From the NCBI GenBank assembly GCA_029762755.1, contig JARVGH010000007.1, forward strand, positions 51,488 through 115,487: a stretch of 64,000 nt of DNA. Direction: 5' to 3'. The position numbers were made by a program, and so were the translations under genes. This document shows positions 35,298-44,043 of this stretch, in pieces. The notes under the pieces are model-generated. The model ran no database searches. It was not told the DNA's origin and worked only from the letters and a program-made list of their open reading frames with translations. Numbering within the stretch: position 1 is the stretch's first letter; each line of letters starts with the position of its first letter. The DNA comes from Candidatus Bathyarchaeum tardum. GTDB taxonomy: Archaea; Thermoproteota; Bathyarchaeia; Bathyarchaeales; Bathyarchaeaceae.

Positions 35298-36115
35298 GAT
35301 TTTTTCCTCAACCGGTTTAGTAAAATTTTTGTGGCTTCATGAACGTCAATAACATCAGTAGGCAACCCCAAATCTTCTAGTTCCAAAAAAATCTTGGTAA
35401 TCTGAGGAGGAACAATAGAAGCCTGCGCCAACAACTTTGTGTCATTTAAAATTTTTTCAGCTACACCGTCAAGCAAAATCTGGCCTTGACGCATCAAAAT
35501 AACTCGAGGATTACATTCTGCTACAAATTCCACATCGTGAGTAACAACAACTACAGTTTTTTTCTGGGCATTCAACTGCAAAATAAAATGTTGCAACTTT
35601 TCTTTCTGGCGATGGTCCTGACCAATAGTGGGTTCATCCAAAATAACTACCTGAGGATCCCATGCAAGAATTGAAGCTAAAGCTACCCGTTTTCGTTCTC
35701 CGCCACTGAGCATAAAAGGTGAAGTTTTTCTGTACTGCACCACATCCAGTAGATTCAGCGCCCAATCAACTTGTTTTTTGATTACTGCTTCTTCGAAGCC
35801 AAAGTTCTTTAGAGCAAAAGCAATTTCGTCTTCTACTGTTTCACTAAATAATTGATGGTCAGGATTTTGGAACACAAAACCAACATTACGAGCCAACTTA
35901 GCAACACTTACGTCCCGGGTGCTCACGCCGTCAACAAGGACTTCACCGTGGGTGGGTTTCAACAGTCCGTTAAAGTGTTTAACTAAAGTAGTTTTTCCAG
36001 CCCCATTTTGACCCATGATCGCCAAGAATTCCCCGTCATTTACTGTGAGGTTGATTCCTTTCAGGGCTTCAAAACCAGTAGAGTAAGAGTAATAGAGGTC
36101 TTTTACTTCAAGCAT
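35294..36115 (-). CDS. ecfA2: ECF transporter ATPase (EcfA)
   Basis: A 273-residue ABC ATPase. Walker A is GQNGAGKTTLVKH, the Q-loop is in VGFVFQNPDHQLF, the signature is LSGGERKRVALA, Walker B is VVILDEPT and the switch histidine is in VVVVTHDVEFV. The C-terminal extension typical of ECF ATPases is present. It pairs with the adjacent ATPase to form the heterodimer under EcfT. Confidence 0.94.
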   Translation of the reverse strand: MLEVKDLYYSYSTGFEALKGINLTVNDGEFLAIMGQNGAGKTTLVKHFNGLLKPTHGEVLVDGVSTRDVSVAKLARNVGFVFQNPDHQLFSETVEDEIAFALKNFGFEEAVIKKQVDWALNLLDVVQYRKTSPFMLSGGERKRVALASILAWDPQVVILDEPTIGQDHRQKEKLQHFILQLNAQKKTVVVVTHDVEFVAECNPRVILMRQGQILLDGVAEKILNDTKLLAQASIVPPQITKIFLELEDLGLPTDVIDVHEATKILLNRLRKKS

Positions 36116-36956
36116 TCTTTAAAGCCTCCCGCAAAAGTTGTGCCACTTCTTCTGGAGTAACGGGAATGGTTTTCAGGTCAATTCCATTCTTCTTTAGATA
36201 TAGATATAGTTCAGTGGCTTTTGGAATTCCAATGCCAATTAGCCGAGCTTGTTCTGAGGTAAAAATTTCTTGGGGAGTTCCAGCCATGGCAATTTCACCG
36301 TTGTTCATTACAATAACACGGTTAGCATACTTTGCTGCAAGATCAAGGCGATGTTCGACCAGAATGATAGTGATTCCTAGTTCTTTGTTGAGTTGGCTTA
36401 TTACTTCAAAAATTTTTTCTGCACCCAAAGGGTCAAGAAAAGAAGTGGGTTCATCAAGTATTATAATGTCGGGCTGCATTGCTAGAACTGAAGCTATAGC
36501 AACCCGTTGTTGTTGTCCACCTGAAAGTTCGTGAGGGGGTCTTTCGGTTAGTTCACTTATTCCTGCTTGTTCCAGCGCCCAGTCTACTCGTTTTCTCATT
36601 TCATCGCGGGGCATGGCAAAATTTTCTAATCCAAAGGCAACATCTTTTTCAACGGATAATGCAAATAATTGATTTTCCGGGTTTTGGAACACTAACCCAA
36701 CATGGCGAGCAAGTTCATGAATTTGATGTTCAGCTACATTTAATCCAGCAACGGATATTTTTCCTACCAAAATGCCATTGTAAAAATGGGGAACCAAACC
36801 ATTAAAGCACCGACAAAGAGTTGTTTTTCCGCATCCGCTGGGACCAGTTAAAATTACAAAATCGCCCTTGTTTATTGTGATTGAAACATTCTTAATTGAC
36901 GGCGTTTTAGCGTTAGGATAAGAATATGTAAGATTATTAGTTTCAATCACTGCCAA
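36108..36956 (-). CDS. ecfA1: ECF transporter ATPase (EcfA')
   Basis: A 282-residue ABC ATPase and first gene of the ECF operon. Walker A is GPSGCGKTTLCRC, the Q-loop is in VGLVFQNPENQLF, the signature is LSGGQQQRVAIA, Walker B is IIILDEPTS and the switch histidine is in IILVEHRLD. It overlaps the next ATPase gene by eight bases. The start lies only about 29 bases from a TATA-like element, so the message may be leaderless. Confidence 0.94.
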   Translation of the reverse strand: MAVIETNNLTYSYPNAKTPSIKNVSITINKGDFVILTGPSGCGKTTLCRCFNGLVPHFYNGILVGKISVAGLNVAEHQIHELARHVGLVFQNPENQLFALSVEKDVAFGLENFAMPRDEMRKRVDWALEQAGISELTERPPHELSGGQQQRVAIASVLAMQPDIIILDEPTSFLDPLGAEKIFEVISQLNKELGITIILVEHRLDLAAKYANRVIVMNNGEIAMAGTPQEIFTSEQARLIGIGIPKATELYLYLKKNGIDLKTIPVTPEEVAQLLREALKNA

Positions 36957-36980
36957 TATTATCCGCCAGCCTAAAGCAAT

Positions 36981-36990
36981 TTTTTATATC
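36981..36990 (-). promoter_or_regulatory. Putative TATA box of the ECF operon
   Basis: On the minus strand this reads GATATAAAAA, a strong archaeal TATA match centred about 29 bases before the first ATG, which implies a transcription start at or next to the start codon. Confidence 0.5.
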
Positions 36991-37017
36991 CATTTAAGAG
37001 TAGCTACCCAAAAAGGG

Positions 37018-37998
37018 TTAACTTAATTTCTGTTTTATGAGCTTTTCACAAAAATTCAGACACCCATTTACGTCTCCATTGCCGTTTGCACCAGCAGAAA
37101 CAGAATGCCCACCACCCATACCCCCCAAAAATTCACCAAGGGGTGTTGCCAAATCGCGACCCATGTGGATTCCAGTTTCGGTAAAGAATTCGTGGGAGGC
37201 TCTAAAACTTACTTGAATTCCACCATCTTTTTCTCCTGCAACAATAGCAACATGAGCCCCAAAGGCAACCAGTCCGCGAGCAGCTGAAGCTTGAAAAGTG
37301 CTAAGACGAGAAAGGGCAATCAACCAGTTATTGACTTTCACAATTTTCATCCTACCAGCGGTTTTTAGTCGTGCAACACGTTCCGAATAATCCATAGGCA
37401 ATGAAAGAATAGGAAGTGTCTCTCGAGGGTTTACAATTTGTGCAAGTTCTGCAACAATTTTTAAAGTTTCCGAACCAGCCAAAATGAAGTGTCTGCTGTC
37501 AAAAGCAATTCCAAGAAACAGCGCTTTTGCAGAAGCAACAGATGGCTTGATTTTTGCTTCTTTAAACAGCCTGTAAACGATTTCACAAGTCGAAGAAGCA
37601 GTTTCATCAGTTACTGAAAGAGCTGAAATATGTTCAGTTTCAGGATGCGGGGCGTGATGGTCAATCAAAAGTATCGGCTGCGCAGGTTGGAGCAGGGCAG
37701 CCCAGTCATCCAACTGTTGGGTAGTATTTGTGTCAAGTAAAACAACCAAATCAGCATTTTCTATCTGAGGCTGATCAGTAAGCTCCACATTTACAGCTTT
37801 AATTACAGCTTTGGAAAGTTTACTAGGTCCAGCAGCAGCCCCAATTTCAGTTTTTAAGTTTGGCCTTAACTGTTTTAACAAGTTGTCAAAAGCAAAAGCC
37901 GCGCCAATTGCATCGGGGTCTGCGTTATGATGACATAAAAGAACGACTAGTTTAGCATCAAGCTTGTCGATTAAAGAGGTTATTTTTCTGATTTGCAC
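37018..37998 (-). CDS. DHH-family phosphoesterase (NrnA/RecJ-like)
   Basis: A 326-residue DHH/DHHA1 phosphoesterase. Metal-binding motifs are HHNADPDAIGAAF, VVLLDTNTT, the DHHAPHP signature and IAFDSRHF. The C-terminal DHHA1 domain ends in GGMGGGHSVSAGANG. Relatives degrade short oligonucleotides or cyclic dinucleotide products. The start overlaps the DUF3194 gene by 19 bases; it is the last gene of the superoperon. Confidence 0.92.
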   Translation of the reverse strand: MQIRKITSLIDKLDAKLVVLLCHHNADPDAIGAAFAFDNLLKQLRPNLKTEIGAAAGPSKLSKAVIKAVNVELTDQPQIENADLVVLLDTNTTQQLDDWAALLQPAQPILLIDHHAPHPETEHISALSVTDETASSTCEIVYRLFKEAKIKPSVASAKALFLGIAFDSRHFILAGSETLKIVAELAQIVNPRETLPILSLPMDYSERVARLKTAGRMKIVKVNNWLIALSRLSTFQASAARGLVAFGAHVAIVAGEKDGGIQVSFRASHEFFTETGIHMGRDLATPLGEFLGGMGGGHSVSAGANGNGDVNGCLNFCEKLIKQKLS

Positions 37999-38282
37999 TT
38001 GAGTTCCCTCAAGTATTCTTCAATAACAATGAAGGCTTGTTTTGTTGCTTCTCTGGTTAAGTATTCAACATCAAAGTCTTTCATTATTGGGGATAATACA
38101 ACGTTTACGTCAACGTCTATCGTTATGGGTTTGATGCCTTGGGCATCCACAAATACATCAAGGTCAATTATTCTGCTTGTAGACACCTGAGAAAGAACAT
38201 ATTTTCGGGCAGCTAATTCTGCCTTTTCACATAGTTCTTGCACTTGCTCAAGGGTAAGTTCAGGGATGCCAATTTCTGCCAA
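37980..38282 (-). CDS. DUF3194 family protein
   Basis: A 100-residue archaeal protein of the DUF3194 type, commonly found beside prefoldin beta. An N-terminal helix (TLEQVQELCEKAELAARKYV) precedes beta strands with ITIDVDVNVVLSP and a C-terminal helix. Function unknown; the position suggests a link to folding or ribosome assembly. Confidence 0.82.
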   Translation of the reverse strand: MAEIGIPELTLEQVQELCEKAELAARKYVLSQVSTSRIIDLDVFVDAQGIKPITIDVDVNVVLSPIMKDFDVEYLTREATKQAFIVIEEYLRELKCKSEK

Positions 38283-38295
38283 AAGGCACTCATCC

Positions 38296-38664
38296 CTAAG
38301 CAGAACCAGATACGGGACTCAAGTCTTGCTGCAGTTGCTCTTGAAGCTCTTTGACCTGAGTTTTAATGCGCTCATCTTGTTTGGCTATCACGTCAACTCT
38401 CATTTTCAAGAGTTCTTTGCGTTCAGAAAGTTCTGTTTCAACAGTATTTTTTTCCGATTTTACAAGAAGTGCACCAATGGATTTGTAAACAACAGCAGTT
38501 TCATCTAGTTTTTCTAATTCAACTTTGGCTTGTTCAACTTCATTGAGTTGCATTTCTAGCTGCTGTTTTTGTGCCATTACACCTTGAAGGGTTTGTTGTA
38601 ACTGTTGAAGCCTCATTAATCGTTGCTGTACTTGGGGTGGAAGTTTAGAAATCTCTTCGCTCAT
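38296..38664 (-). CDS. pfdB: Prefoldin subunit beta
   Basis: A 122-residue beta-class prefoldin: two long coiled-coil helices (LPPQVQQRLMRLQQLQQTLQ and the ERKELLKMRVDVIAKQDERI region) joined by the hairpin around AVVYKSIGALLVKSEK. It forms the jellyfish-shaped hexameric holdase with prefoldin alpha. The ATG at 38664 follows GAGGA; an upstream start at 38682 adds only six residues. Confidence 0.95.
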   Translation of the reverse strand: MSEEISKLPPQVQQRLMRLQQLQQTLQGVMAQKQQLEMQLNEVEQAKVELEKLDETAVVYKSIGALLVKSEKNTVETELSERKELLKMRVDVIAKQDERIKTQVKELQEQLQQDLSPVSGSA

Positions 38665-38733
38665 TTTATATTCCTCAAACATTTGACTGTGAGTTATTCA
38701 GCTTAAATAACTTGGCACATATTAAGCGTTTCA

Positions 38734-38988
38734 CTAAAAATCTGATTCAGTAAACTTTTGAAGATTCATTGCTACTCCAATTAATCGCAGATATGAATTC
38801 ATTGCTGCCCGCAATGCAGAGGTGTCTGCTGCTCTGAAATCTAAAATCAGGGTTTGCCCTTCAGTAGTCATACAGACTTTTGAGCGACTAGTAGATGAAG
38901 AATCAATTTCAGGTTTAAGGGCGTGTATTACTACGTGCAATTGTTTATCAGAAAAAAAGTTCAGACGCACAACAGCTTTGGCATTCAT
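38734..38988 (-). CDS. pcc1: KEOPS complex subunit Pcc1
   Basis: An 84-residue Pcc1 (CTAG family) protein, the dimerising subunit of the KEOPS complex that makes t6A37 in tRNA. The pattern VIHALKPEIDSSSTSRSKV followed by LILDFRAADTSALRAAMNSYLRLI is characteristic. The ATG at 38988 overlaps the Brix gene end by four bases; a TTG at 39003 is an alternative. Confidence 0.9.
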   Translation of the reverse strand: MNAKAVVRLNFFSDKQLHVVIHALKPEIDSSSTSRSKVCMTTEGQTLILDFRAADTSALRAAMNSYLRLIGVAMNLQKFTESDF

Positions 38989-39530
38989 GATGAAACGTCC
39001 CAAATTAACCTTGAAAAAGTTACCTGAGGTCCTATTTCAACCATTCGTTGAAGCATAACAAAGGTCATTTTGACTCGCCGAGAAGAATCAAAGGACAAAT
39101 GCATAGAAACCTGATGATTTTCAGATGTTTCATCCAAGGGCAAAACAGGCAAACCAAAAAACTTGGACAAACATCCAGCTAAACGTTGTAACCCAGAAGA
39201 AGAGTTAGGTTCTAAAGTAATCACAGAAGATTTGATACGGCTAGTTTGTTTTAGTTCTCGTCGCAAACGTATGCTTTGAATAACCATTAAAGGAGAAACA
39301 GCAGTTAACCCCAATGATATATTAAACAAACCAATTTTTCCAGGAGCTCCATGCCATCGACCAACAACTATTACGCGGTCACAATTTAGTTCAAGTGCCT
39401 TTTCTGCAACTGCATCTAAACTCATTTTTCCACGATTCACGCGGTTAACATCAGGAAGAGATGAAAATAAATCTCGACAAAAACTACGGATTCTTTGGGT
39501 GGGTCTTCGAGAAGTAGTTAATAAAATCAA
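38985..39530 (-). CDS. Brix-domain ribosome biogenesis protein (Imp4-like)
   Basis: A 181-residue archaeal Brix protein related to eukaryotic Imp4/Rpf2 factors for rRNA processing. It begins ILLTTSRRPTQRIRSFCRDL, the family start, and has NRGKMSLDAVAEKAL and the VVGRWHGAPGKIGLF core. TTG at 39530 is preceded by GGTGGA. In many archaea rpoP lies just upstream of this gene; here only 55 bases separate it from eL43. Confidence 0.88.
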   Translation of the reverse strand: MILLTTSRRPTQRIRSFCRDLFSSLPDVNRVNRGKMSLDAVAEKALELNCDRVIVVGRWHGAPGKIGLFNISLGLTAVSPLMVIQSIRLRRELKQTSRIKSSVITLEPNSSSGLQRLAGCLSKFFGLPVLPLDETSENHQVSMHLSFDSSRRVKMTFVMLQRMVEIGPQVTFSRLIWDVSS

Positions 39531-39585
39531 TTTTAGTCCACCTCAACAAAAAAGGTGGCAGAAAGGCATAAGCCTTCTGGAAGAT

Positions 39586-39861
39586 TTAGGATTCGGAAGA
39601 GGTTGCACTCTTTACTTGGCGCTTTGCTACAACTCCAAGTTTTGTAACTGGAGTATAGGCTCCACCAGCAAAAGTTACATCACATTTTCGACAGTTCCAA
39701 ATACCGACACTTTCACGCTTGACCGCTTCTGCACCACATTGTGGACATTTGTGGATCCGTCTGACTTCTGTTAATACTTTGACGTAACGTTTCCTGATTG
39801 TTGCACCATAACGAGTACCAAGACCTCGAGTCATCGCAACTTTTTTTGTATTTCTTCCCAT
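39586..39861 (-). CDS. rpl37ae: 50S ribosomal protein eL43 (L37Ae)
   Basis: A 91-residue zinc-ribbon ribosomal protein. It starts [20 protein letters not shown], and has CPQCGAEAVKRE and WNCRKCDVTFAGGAY, the four zinc cysteines, then YTPVTK. The ATG overlaps the last base of the rrp42 gene, which fits translational coupling. Confidence 0.96.
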   Translation of the reverse strand: MGRNTKKVAMTRGLGTRYGATIRKRYVKVLTEVRRIHKCPQCGAEAVKRESVGIWNCRKCDVTFAGGAYTPVTKLGVVAKRQVKSATSSES

Positions 39862-40661
39862 CAGCTTTTAACCACGATTTTTCTTAATTCTGCAGACTTT
39901 TCAGATGCAATTTTTACTGCTTCAAATATTTCTTCTTTGGTAAAGAAGCCTCCGCCGCCACCTTTCTGCATTGCGCAGATGTTTCCGTCTTTGTTCATTG
40001 TTATCGTCAATCTTGCATCCATGACCTGTTCTTCATCAAGTCCAGTGTCCAATATGAGCTTATCGCCTATTTTCGCAAAAGTAACTGCTACAGGATGGTC
40101 AATCACAGGAAGAGGAGTATACCCTGGCTTCTTCACGATCTGACAATCTTCTACAGTATACTTGAACATTTTTGCATTAATCAAAGCTGCCAAAGCTGCA
40201 ATAGCTGAAGCGTCAATTAAGTTTCCGTCATGATTAAGAACATAAATGTCCACGAAAACAACGAACACCAGTTTACCAGGTTCCACACAGAGTTTTTCCA
40301 CATCGATTGCTCCAGATTCACGTATTCCACGGTCTACAACTCGAGCTAACTCTACGGCGTCTTCACCGGGAGGTCCAGTTTCAAAATCTGGAGAGGCAAG
40401 AGGCACAAGTTCAGCGTTGCAAGTAAGAACACCTTTATCAGGGGTATCAGGGAACGGAGTTCCAGTTCCGATTTTAATGCCAACCATAACATCAGTTTGA
40501 CCTAGATGTACACGAGCAGAACCTTCAGCCTTTTCGATTACTCCAAGTTCGATTTGGATATCACGGTAGTCGGTAAGTCCGCGTCCATCGGTTCTTTGAC
40601 CGTCTTTTAGAAGCTCACTTATTCGTTTCTTTTTCACATTTACTACAACAGATGAGGTCAT
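39861..40661 (-). CDS. rrp42: Exosome complex subunit Rrp42
   Basis: A 266-residue RNase PH-fold protein, the non-catalytic partner of Rrp41 in the hexameric exosome ring. It has [33 protein letters not shown], and [19 protein letters not shown]. Catalytic residues are expected only in Rrp41. The gene overlaps rrp41 by four bases. Confidence 0.95.
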   Translation of the reverse strand: MTSSVVVNVKKKRISELLKDGQRTDGRGLTDYRDIQIELGVIEKAEGSARVHLGQTDVMVGIKIGTGTPFPDTPDKGVLTCNAELVPLASPDFETGPPGEDAVELARVVDRGIRESGAIDVEKLCVEPGKLVFVVFVDIYVLNHDGNLIDASAIAALAALINAKMFKYTVEDCQIVKKPGYTPLPVIDHPVAVTFAKIGDKLILDTGLDEEQVMDARLTITMNKDGNICAMQKGGGGGFFTKEEIFEAVKIASEKSAELRKIVVKS

Positions 40662-41437
40662 TCTTCTTTTTCCTCCTCAATAACATATTTTGCCTTTAAC
40701 GCTTCCTTCTGAACTTCATACAGTTTTTTACATCCTTCAACAGCCATATTAACTGCAGTCTCGAATTCTTCAGTGGATAGATTTCCGTCCATTTGCAATA
40801 AAGTAATTGCATCCAAGTTAGGCATGTAAGCTACAGGCACGTCGGCTTCACCAACTTTGTCTTCTGTGTCCATTAGGTCAAGGGCGATTTTTCCGCTAGC
40901 TTTACCTGCTGCACATGCTACAACTAAGTCGCGCATAGGAATTCCAGCGTCAGCCAGTGCAAGAGCGGCAGCAGTTATTCCTGCACATCTTGTTCCGCCG
41001 TCAGCTTGTAGAATTTCTATGTATACTTGAATTGAGGTACGGGGATAATATTCAAGAAAAACTGCTGGCTCTAAGGCTTCTCGAATAACTTTGGAGAGCT
41101 CAACATCTCTTCTTGAAGGAGCAGGAGACTTTCGTTCATCAACAGAGAAAGGTGCCATATGATAACGACATTGAATAACAGCGCGATCTTGTTGGGCTAT
41201 ATGGCGTGGATGTGCCTCTTTAGGTCCGTAGACACCAACAAGAATTTTGTTTCGTCCTTGTTCTAGATATGATGAACCATCTGCGTTTGGAAGAACACCA
41301 ACTTCCATTTTTACTGGACGCAATTCATCCACTTTTCGTCCATCTAAACGAATGCCTTTTTTGTCAACCAATGTTTCAGATTTTTTGGTTGACTTTTTCT
41401 CTTGCTCTTTTTTAGTTTTCTTTTTACTTGCTGTCAA
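40658..41437 (-). CDS. rrp41: Exosome complex exonuclease Rrp41
   Basis: A 259-residue RNase PH-type 3'-5' phosphorolytic exonuclease, the active subunit of the archaeal exosome. It has [20 protein letters not shown], the RNA- and phosphate-binding arginines in [33 protein letters not shown], and the catalytic aspartate in [15 protein letters not shown]. The N-terminus is lysine-rich. It overlaps rrp4 by 14 bases. Confidence 0.96.
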   Translation of the reverse strand: MTASKKKTKKEQEKKSTKKSETLVDKKGIRLDGRKVDELRPVKMEVGVLPNADGSSYLEQGRNKILVGVYGPKEAHPRHIAQQDRAVIQCRYHMAPFSVDERKSPAPSRRDVELSKVIREALEPAVFLEYYPRTSIQVYIEILQADGGTRCAGITAAALALADAGIPMRDLVVACAAGKASGKIALDLMDTEDKVGEADVPVAYMPNLDAITLLQMDGNLSTEEFETAVNMAVEGCKKLYEVQKEALKAKYVIEEEKEE

Positions 41438-42152
41438 TTGCTTCTCGTTCCTTTTTAATCATCTCAGTAACTTTGTCGGTTAACCCACTGGTGTGAGATT
41501 CTTGCTCAATTTTGCGAATGGCTTTAATTGCAATCCGCTCATTCTCAACTGTTCTTCCGCTAACAAGAATCAAACCATTCTGACCAATAGTCAACTGGCA
41601 ACCGGTCTCTTTTTTGATCATACCGACCATAGAGCCTTGTCTGCCAATAACTCTTGGAATCTTGGTGGGAGTAACTTCAACCAGTTGTCCCCGCATAATT
41701 TTGCCCAGACCAGGTTCACGAACAGTCAACTGGGGGTCACGGGTTCGGTCGTACGCAATCACTTTGGTGATAATTAAGTCACCCACATCAAAGATGGAAG
41801 GCAAGTCCGTTGTTTCGGGTTTAAAACCGCGCTCAACAACATCAGAGGCGCGTAATCGAGCTAGATGGGGAGCTTTGATGTCTATAACCCAACCACCAGG
41901 AGTTGCTTCAATGACTTTTCCGATAACAACGTCGCCAGGGACAGGAATATAAAATGCTTTTAATGCAACAACATGAACCCTTTTACCGTCGTAATCAACA
42001 AGTCCAAGTCTGCAAGCATAAATTTTTTCATTTTCCTTGTAAGTGCTATCTCCTGAAAGGTAATCACCTTCTGCAAGAAGGTCTCCAGGAGCTACAAGTT
42101 GTTTTTTCTCATAAAAGAGTGGCATATCAAAAAATACCTCACATATTTTCAT
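41424..42152 (-). CDS. rrp4: Exosome RNA-binding subunit Rrp4
   Basis: A 242-residue exosome cap protein: N-terminal barrel ([19 protein letters not shown] [16 protein letters not shown]), S1 domain ([19 protein letters not shown]), and KH domain ([20 protein letters not shown]). It recruits and channels RNA into the Rrp41-Rrp42 ring. It begins immediately after the SBDS stop codon. Confidence 0.95.
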   Translation of the reverse strand: MKICEVFFDMPLFYEKKQLVAPGDLLAEGDYLSGDSTYKENEKIYACRLGLVDYDGKRVHVVALKAFYIPVPGDVVIGKVIEATPGGWVIDIKAPHLARLRASDVVERGFKPETTDLPSIFDVGDLIITKVIAYDRTRDPQLTVREPGLGKIMRGQLVEVTPTKIPRVIGRQGSMVGMIKKETGCQLTIGQNGLILVSGRTVENERIAIKAIRKIEQESHTSGLTDKVTEMIKKEREAIDSK

Positions 42153-42845
42153 TTATTTTACAATTTTCGCTTCAATATTTCCTTTAGTTAATTTCCCTAA
42201 CTTGTCCAATAATGGACCATATGAACCAGCCGACATTTCCACAAGGGCAGACCAAGAACCATCAGCCAACCATTGGTCACGCTTTAAAGTGCCAAAGCCT
42301 TTGACAGTTCCGTAAACTCTACTTGCGTGCTCAGGCGGGGCATGAACTTCAACTGAAATCTTTTCCATCTTGAGCGGAATAATAGGTCGCAACAGTTTTA
42401 TTATGTCTTTTGCTTGCTCCTCCACACTTTTGGAAGCATCAATAGAGAAATGAATCTGCTCCATTGCATGCTCAATTCTAATCGGAGGATGAGGAAGATT
42501 GGTTTTTGGATCAATGCATTCACGGGATATGAAAGCAATAATTTGTCGACGTTTTTCTTCTACCATCTGTTTTCGTTGGTCAGTAGTTAACTGTAAATCT
42601 CCCTTTTTGAGAATTATTTCAGCAATTTTTAACGAATCGACAGTTCCAAAAACTTCTTTGAGTTTTTCTTCTGAAGCTTTAGTGCCTTTTCCAGCATCCG
42701 TAAAGATTATGTCAGATGCAATAACTTCAGAAACTGAATTGTTACTTTTGCCTAATTTAAAAGATAAAGCCAATTCTGGCTTTGCTAGAATCTCGAAGTG
42801 TTCACCATTTTGAGTAATACGGGCTATTGTGTACCTGTCGCTCAT
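42153..42845 (-). CDS. sbds: Ribosome maturation protein SBDS
   Basis: A 230-residue three-domain SBDS orthologue that promotes release of aIF6 from 50S subunits. The N-terminal FYSH domain includes SDIIFTDAGKGTKASEEKL, the central helices have QRKQMVEEKRRQIIAF and ECIDPKTNLPHPPIRIEHAM, and the C-terminal ferredoxin-like domain follows. It overlaps psmA by four bases. Confidence 0.95.
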   Translation of the reverse strand: MSDRYTIARITQNGEHFEILAKPELALSFKLGKSNNSVSEVIASDIIFTDAGKGTKASEEKLKEVFGTVDSLKIAEIILKKGDLQLTTDQRKQMVEEKRRQIIAFISRECIDPKTNLPHPPIRIEHAMEQIHFSIDASKSVEEQAKDIIKLLRPIIPLKMEKISVEVHAPPEHASRVYGTVKGFGTLKRDQWLADGSWSALVEMSAGSYGPLLDKLGKLTKGNIEAKIVK

Positions 42846-43579
42846 TTGGTTTCACTGCCTGCAAGCCCGCTTTGGAGTTTTTCGATTTCTTCATCGCTTA
42901 TTACTTTGAGTTTTTGGGTCTCTGCAGGAATTACAGTTAATTTGATTCTTTTGGGTTCGCCTCTTGCTTCAAGGGCTTTTGTTAGACATTTTGCAGCAAG
43001 TTTTGTGGCTGCGTCTAAAGTTAGGTCTTCATTGTATTCTTCTTTTAGAATACCTTCAACAGTTTCTCGACCAATACCTACTGCTACTGCCTTGTAGCCC
43101 CTGTAGGAGCCACTGGGGTCAGTTGAGAAGACTCTACTGCCAGTTTTGTCGACGCCACCAAAGATGATTGAAACACCAAAGGGTCGAACACCAGCATGTT
43201 GAGTGTAAAGTTGTTTTACGTCTCCAACACGTTTGGTCATTATTTCAACATCAATGGGTTCATCATAGGTTAACCGGTTACTTTGGGCATATACCCGAGC
43301 TTGGTCAATTAGGACACGTGCGTCAGAACCCAATCCAACAACTGCTGCTCCAAGATGGTCATCTATGGCGTACAGTTTCCACGTGAAATTTGTATCCTGT
43401 AGGGGAGTTTCAATTTTTTCTTCTGCCCCTAAAACTACTCCATTTTTACAGGCCATTCCAATAATTGTTGCCCCTCGATTTACGGTTTCTAGGGCATATT
43501 CTACCTGAAATAGGCGACCATCAGGAGAAAATACTGTAATAGTGCGATCGTAAGCACCTGGTGCGGCAAATACAGACAA
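42842..43579 (-). CDS. psmA: Proteasome subunit alpha
   Basis: A 245-residue alpha-type 20S proteasome subunit. The N-terminal helix signature YDRTITVFSPDGRLFQVEYA is intact and there is no propeptide or catalytic threonine, as expected. A C-terminal acidic tail follows. It is the first gene of the long superoperon that continues with SBDS, exosome and ribosome biogenesis genes. The beta subunit is not in this window. Confidence 0.97.
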   Translation of the reverse strand: MSVFAAPGAYDRTITVFSPDGRLFQVEYALETVNRGATIIGMACKNGVVLGAEEKIETPLQDTNFTWKLYAIDDHLGAAVVGLGSDARVLIDQARVYAQSNRLTYDEPIDVEIMTKRVGDVKQLYTQHAGVRPFGVSIIFGGVDKTGSRVFSTDPSGSYRGYKAVAVGIGRETVEGILKEEYNEDLTLDAATKLAAKCLTKALEARGEPKRIKLTVIPAETQKLKVISDEEIEKLQSGLAGSETK

Positions 43580-44043
43580 ACCATTTCACCTCATACATGA
43601 ACTACGTTTTGTCTCTGATGTAATAAGGCGGAACTAAAAACCTTTTCGCATCCCACCAAAGAACAATAAAGTTTTGGTTGTCAACGGACTGCAAACAATC
43701 AAATTGTTCTACATCAACATATTTGAATCGATCAAGATTTGACAGATAACACAATCTCATTTAGCAATAAAACGAAATATTTAGGAAAAAAGATATCCCT
43801 GAGAAATGTGTAAAAAAAATAAAAAAATTCTTTGATTTAACTAAAATTTTTTTGTATTTTAAAGCAGTAGAAAACTTTTTTGGGGCGGGATTAATTGTTT
43901 TCAATTAAAATGTATAGTTTTAGTTTAAAGTTTTTGTGAACACAGTGGACATAAATAAAACTTTAAAAAAGTAAGCACATTTAAGTATAAGATTTATTTT
44001 ACAAAAAGGTAAAGTATTACATAACTCAGAAAGGTGTTAATTA
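43580..44043. other. Divergent intergenic region between psmA and the Lrp gene
   Basis: About 460 bases, very AT-rich, without a protein or RNA gene that could be supported. It must hold both promoters: a TATA-like AAGTATAAG at about 43985-43993 suits the Lrp gene. The 11-base inverted repeat described separately lies within it. Confidence 0.5.
43924..43967. repeat. 11-base perfect inverted repeat upstream of the Lrp gene
   Basis: TTTAAAGTTTT (43924-43934) and AAAACTTTAAA (43957-43967) are exact reverse complements with 22 bases between them, about 77-120 bases upstream of the GTG of the duplicated Lrp-type gene. Lrp proteins commonly bind AT-rich symmetric sites and regulate themselves, so this is a candidate operator, though AT-richness raises the chance of coincidence. 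Confidence 0.45.

Noticed and set aside
40658..41437. RNase PH of bacterial type instead of Rrp41
   Set aside because: Pairing with Rrp42 and Rrp4 in the same operon and the archaeal N-terminal pattern identify it as exosome Rrp41.
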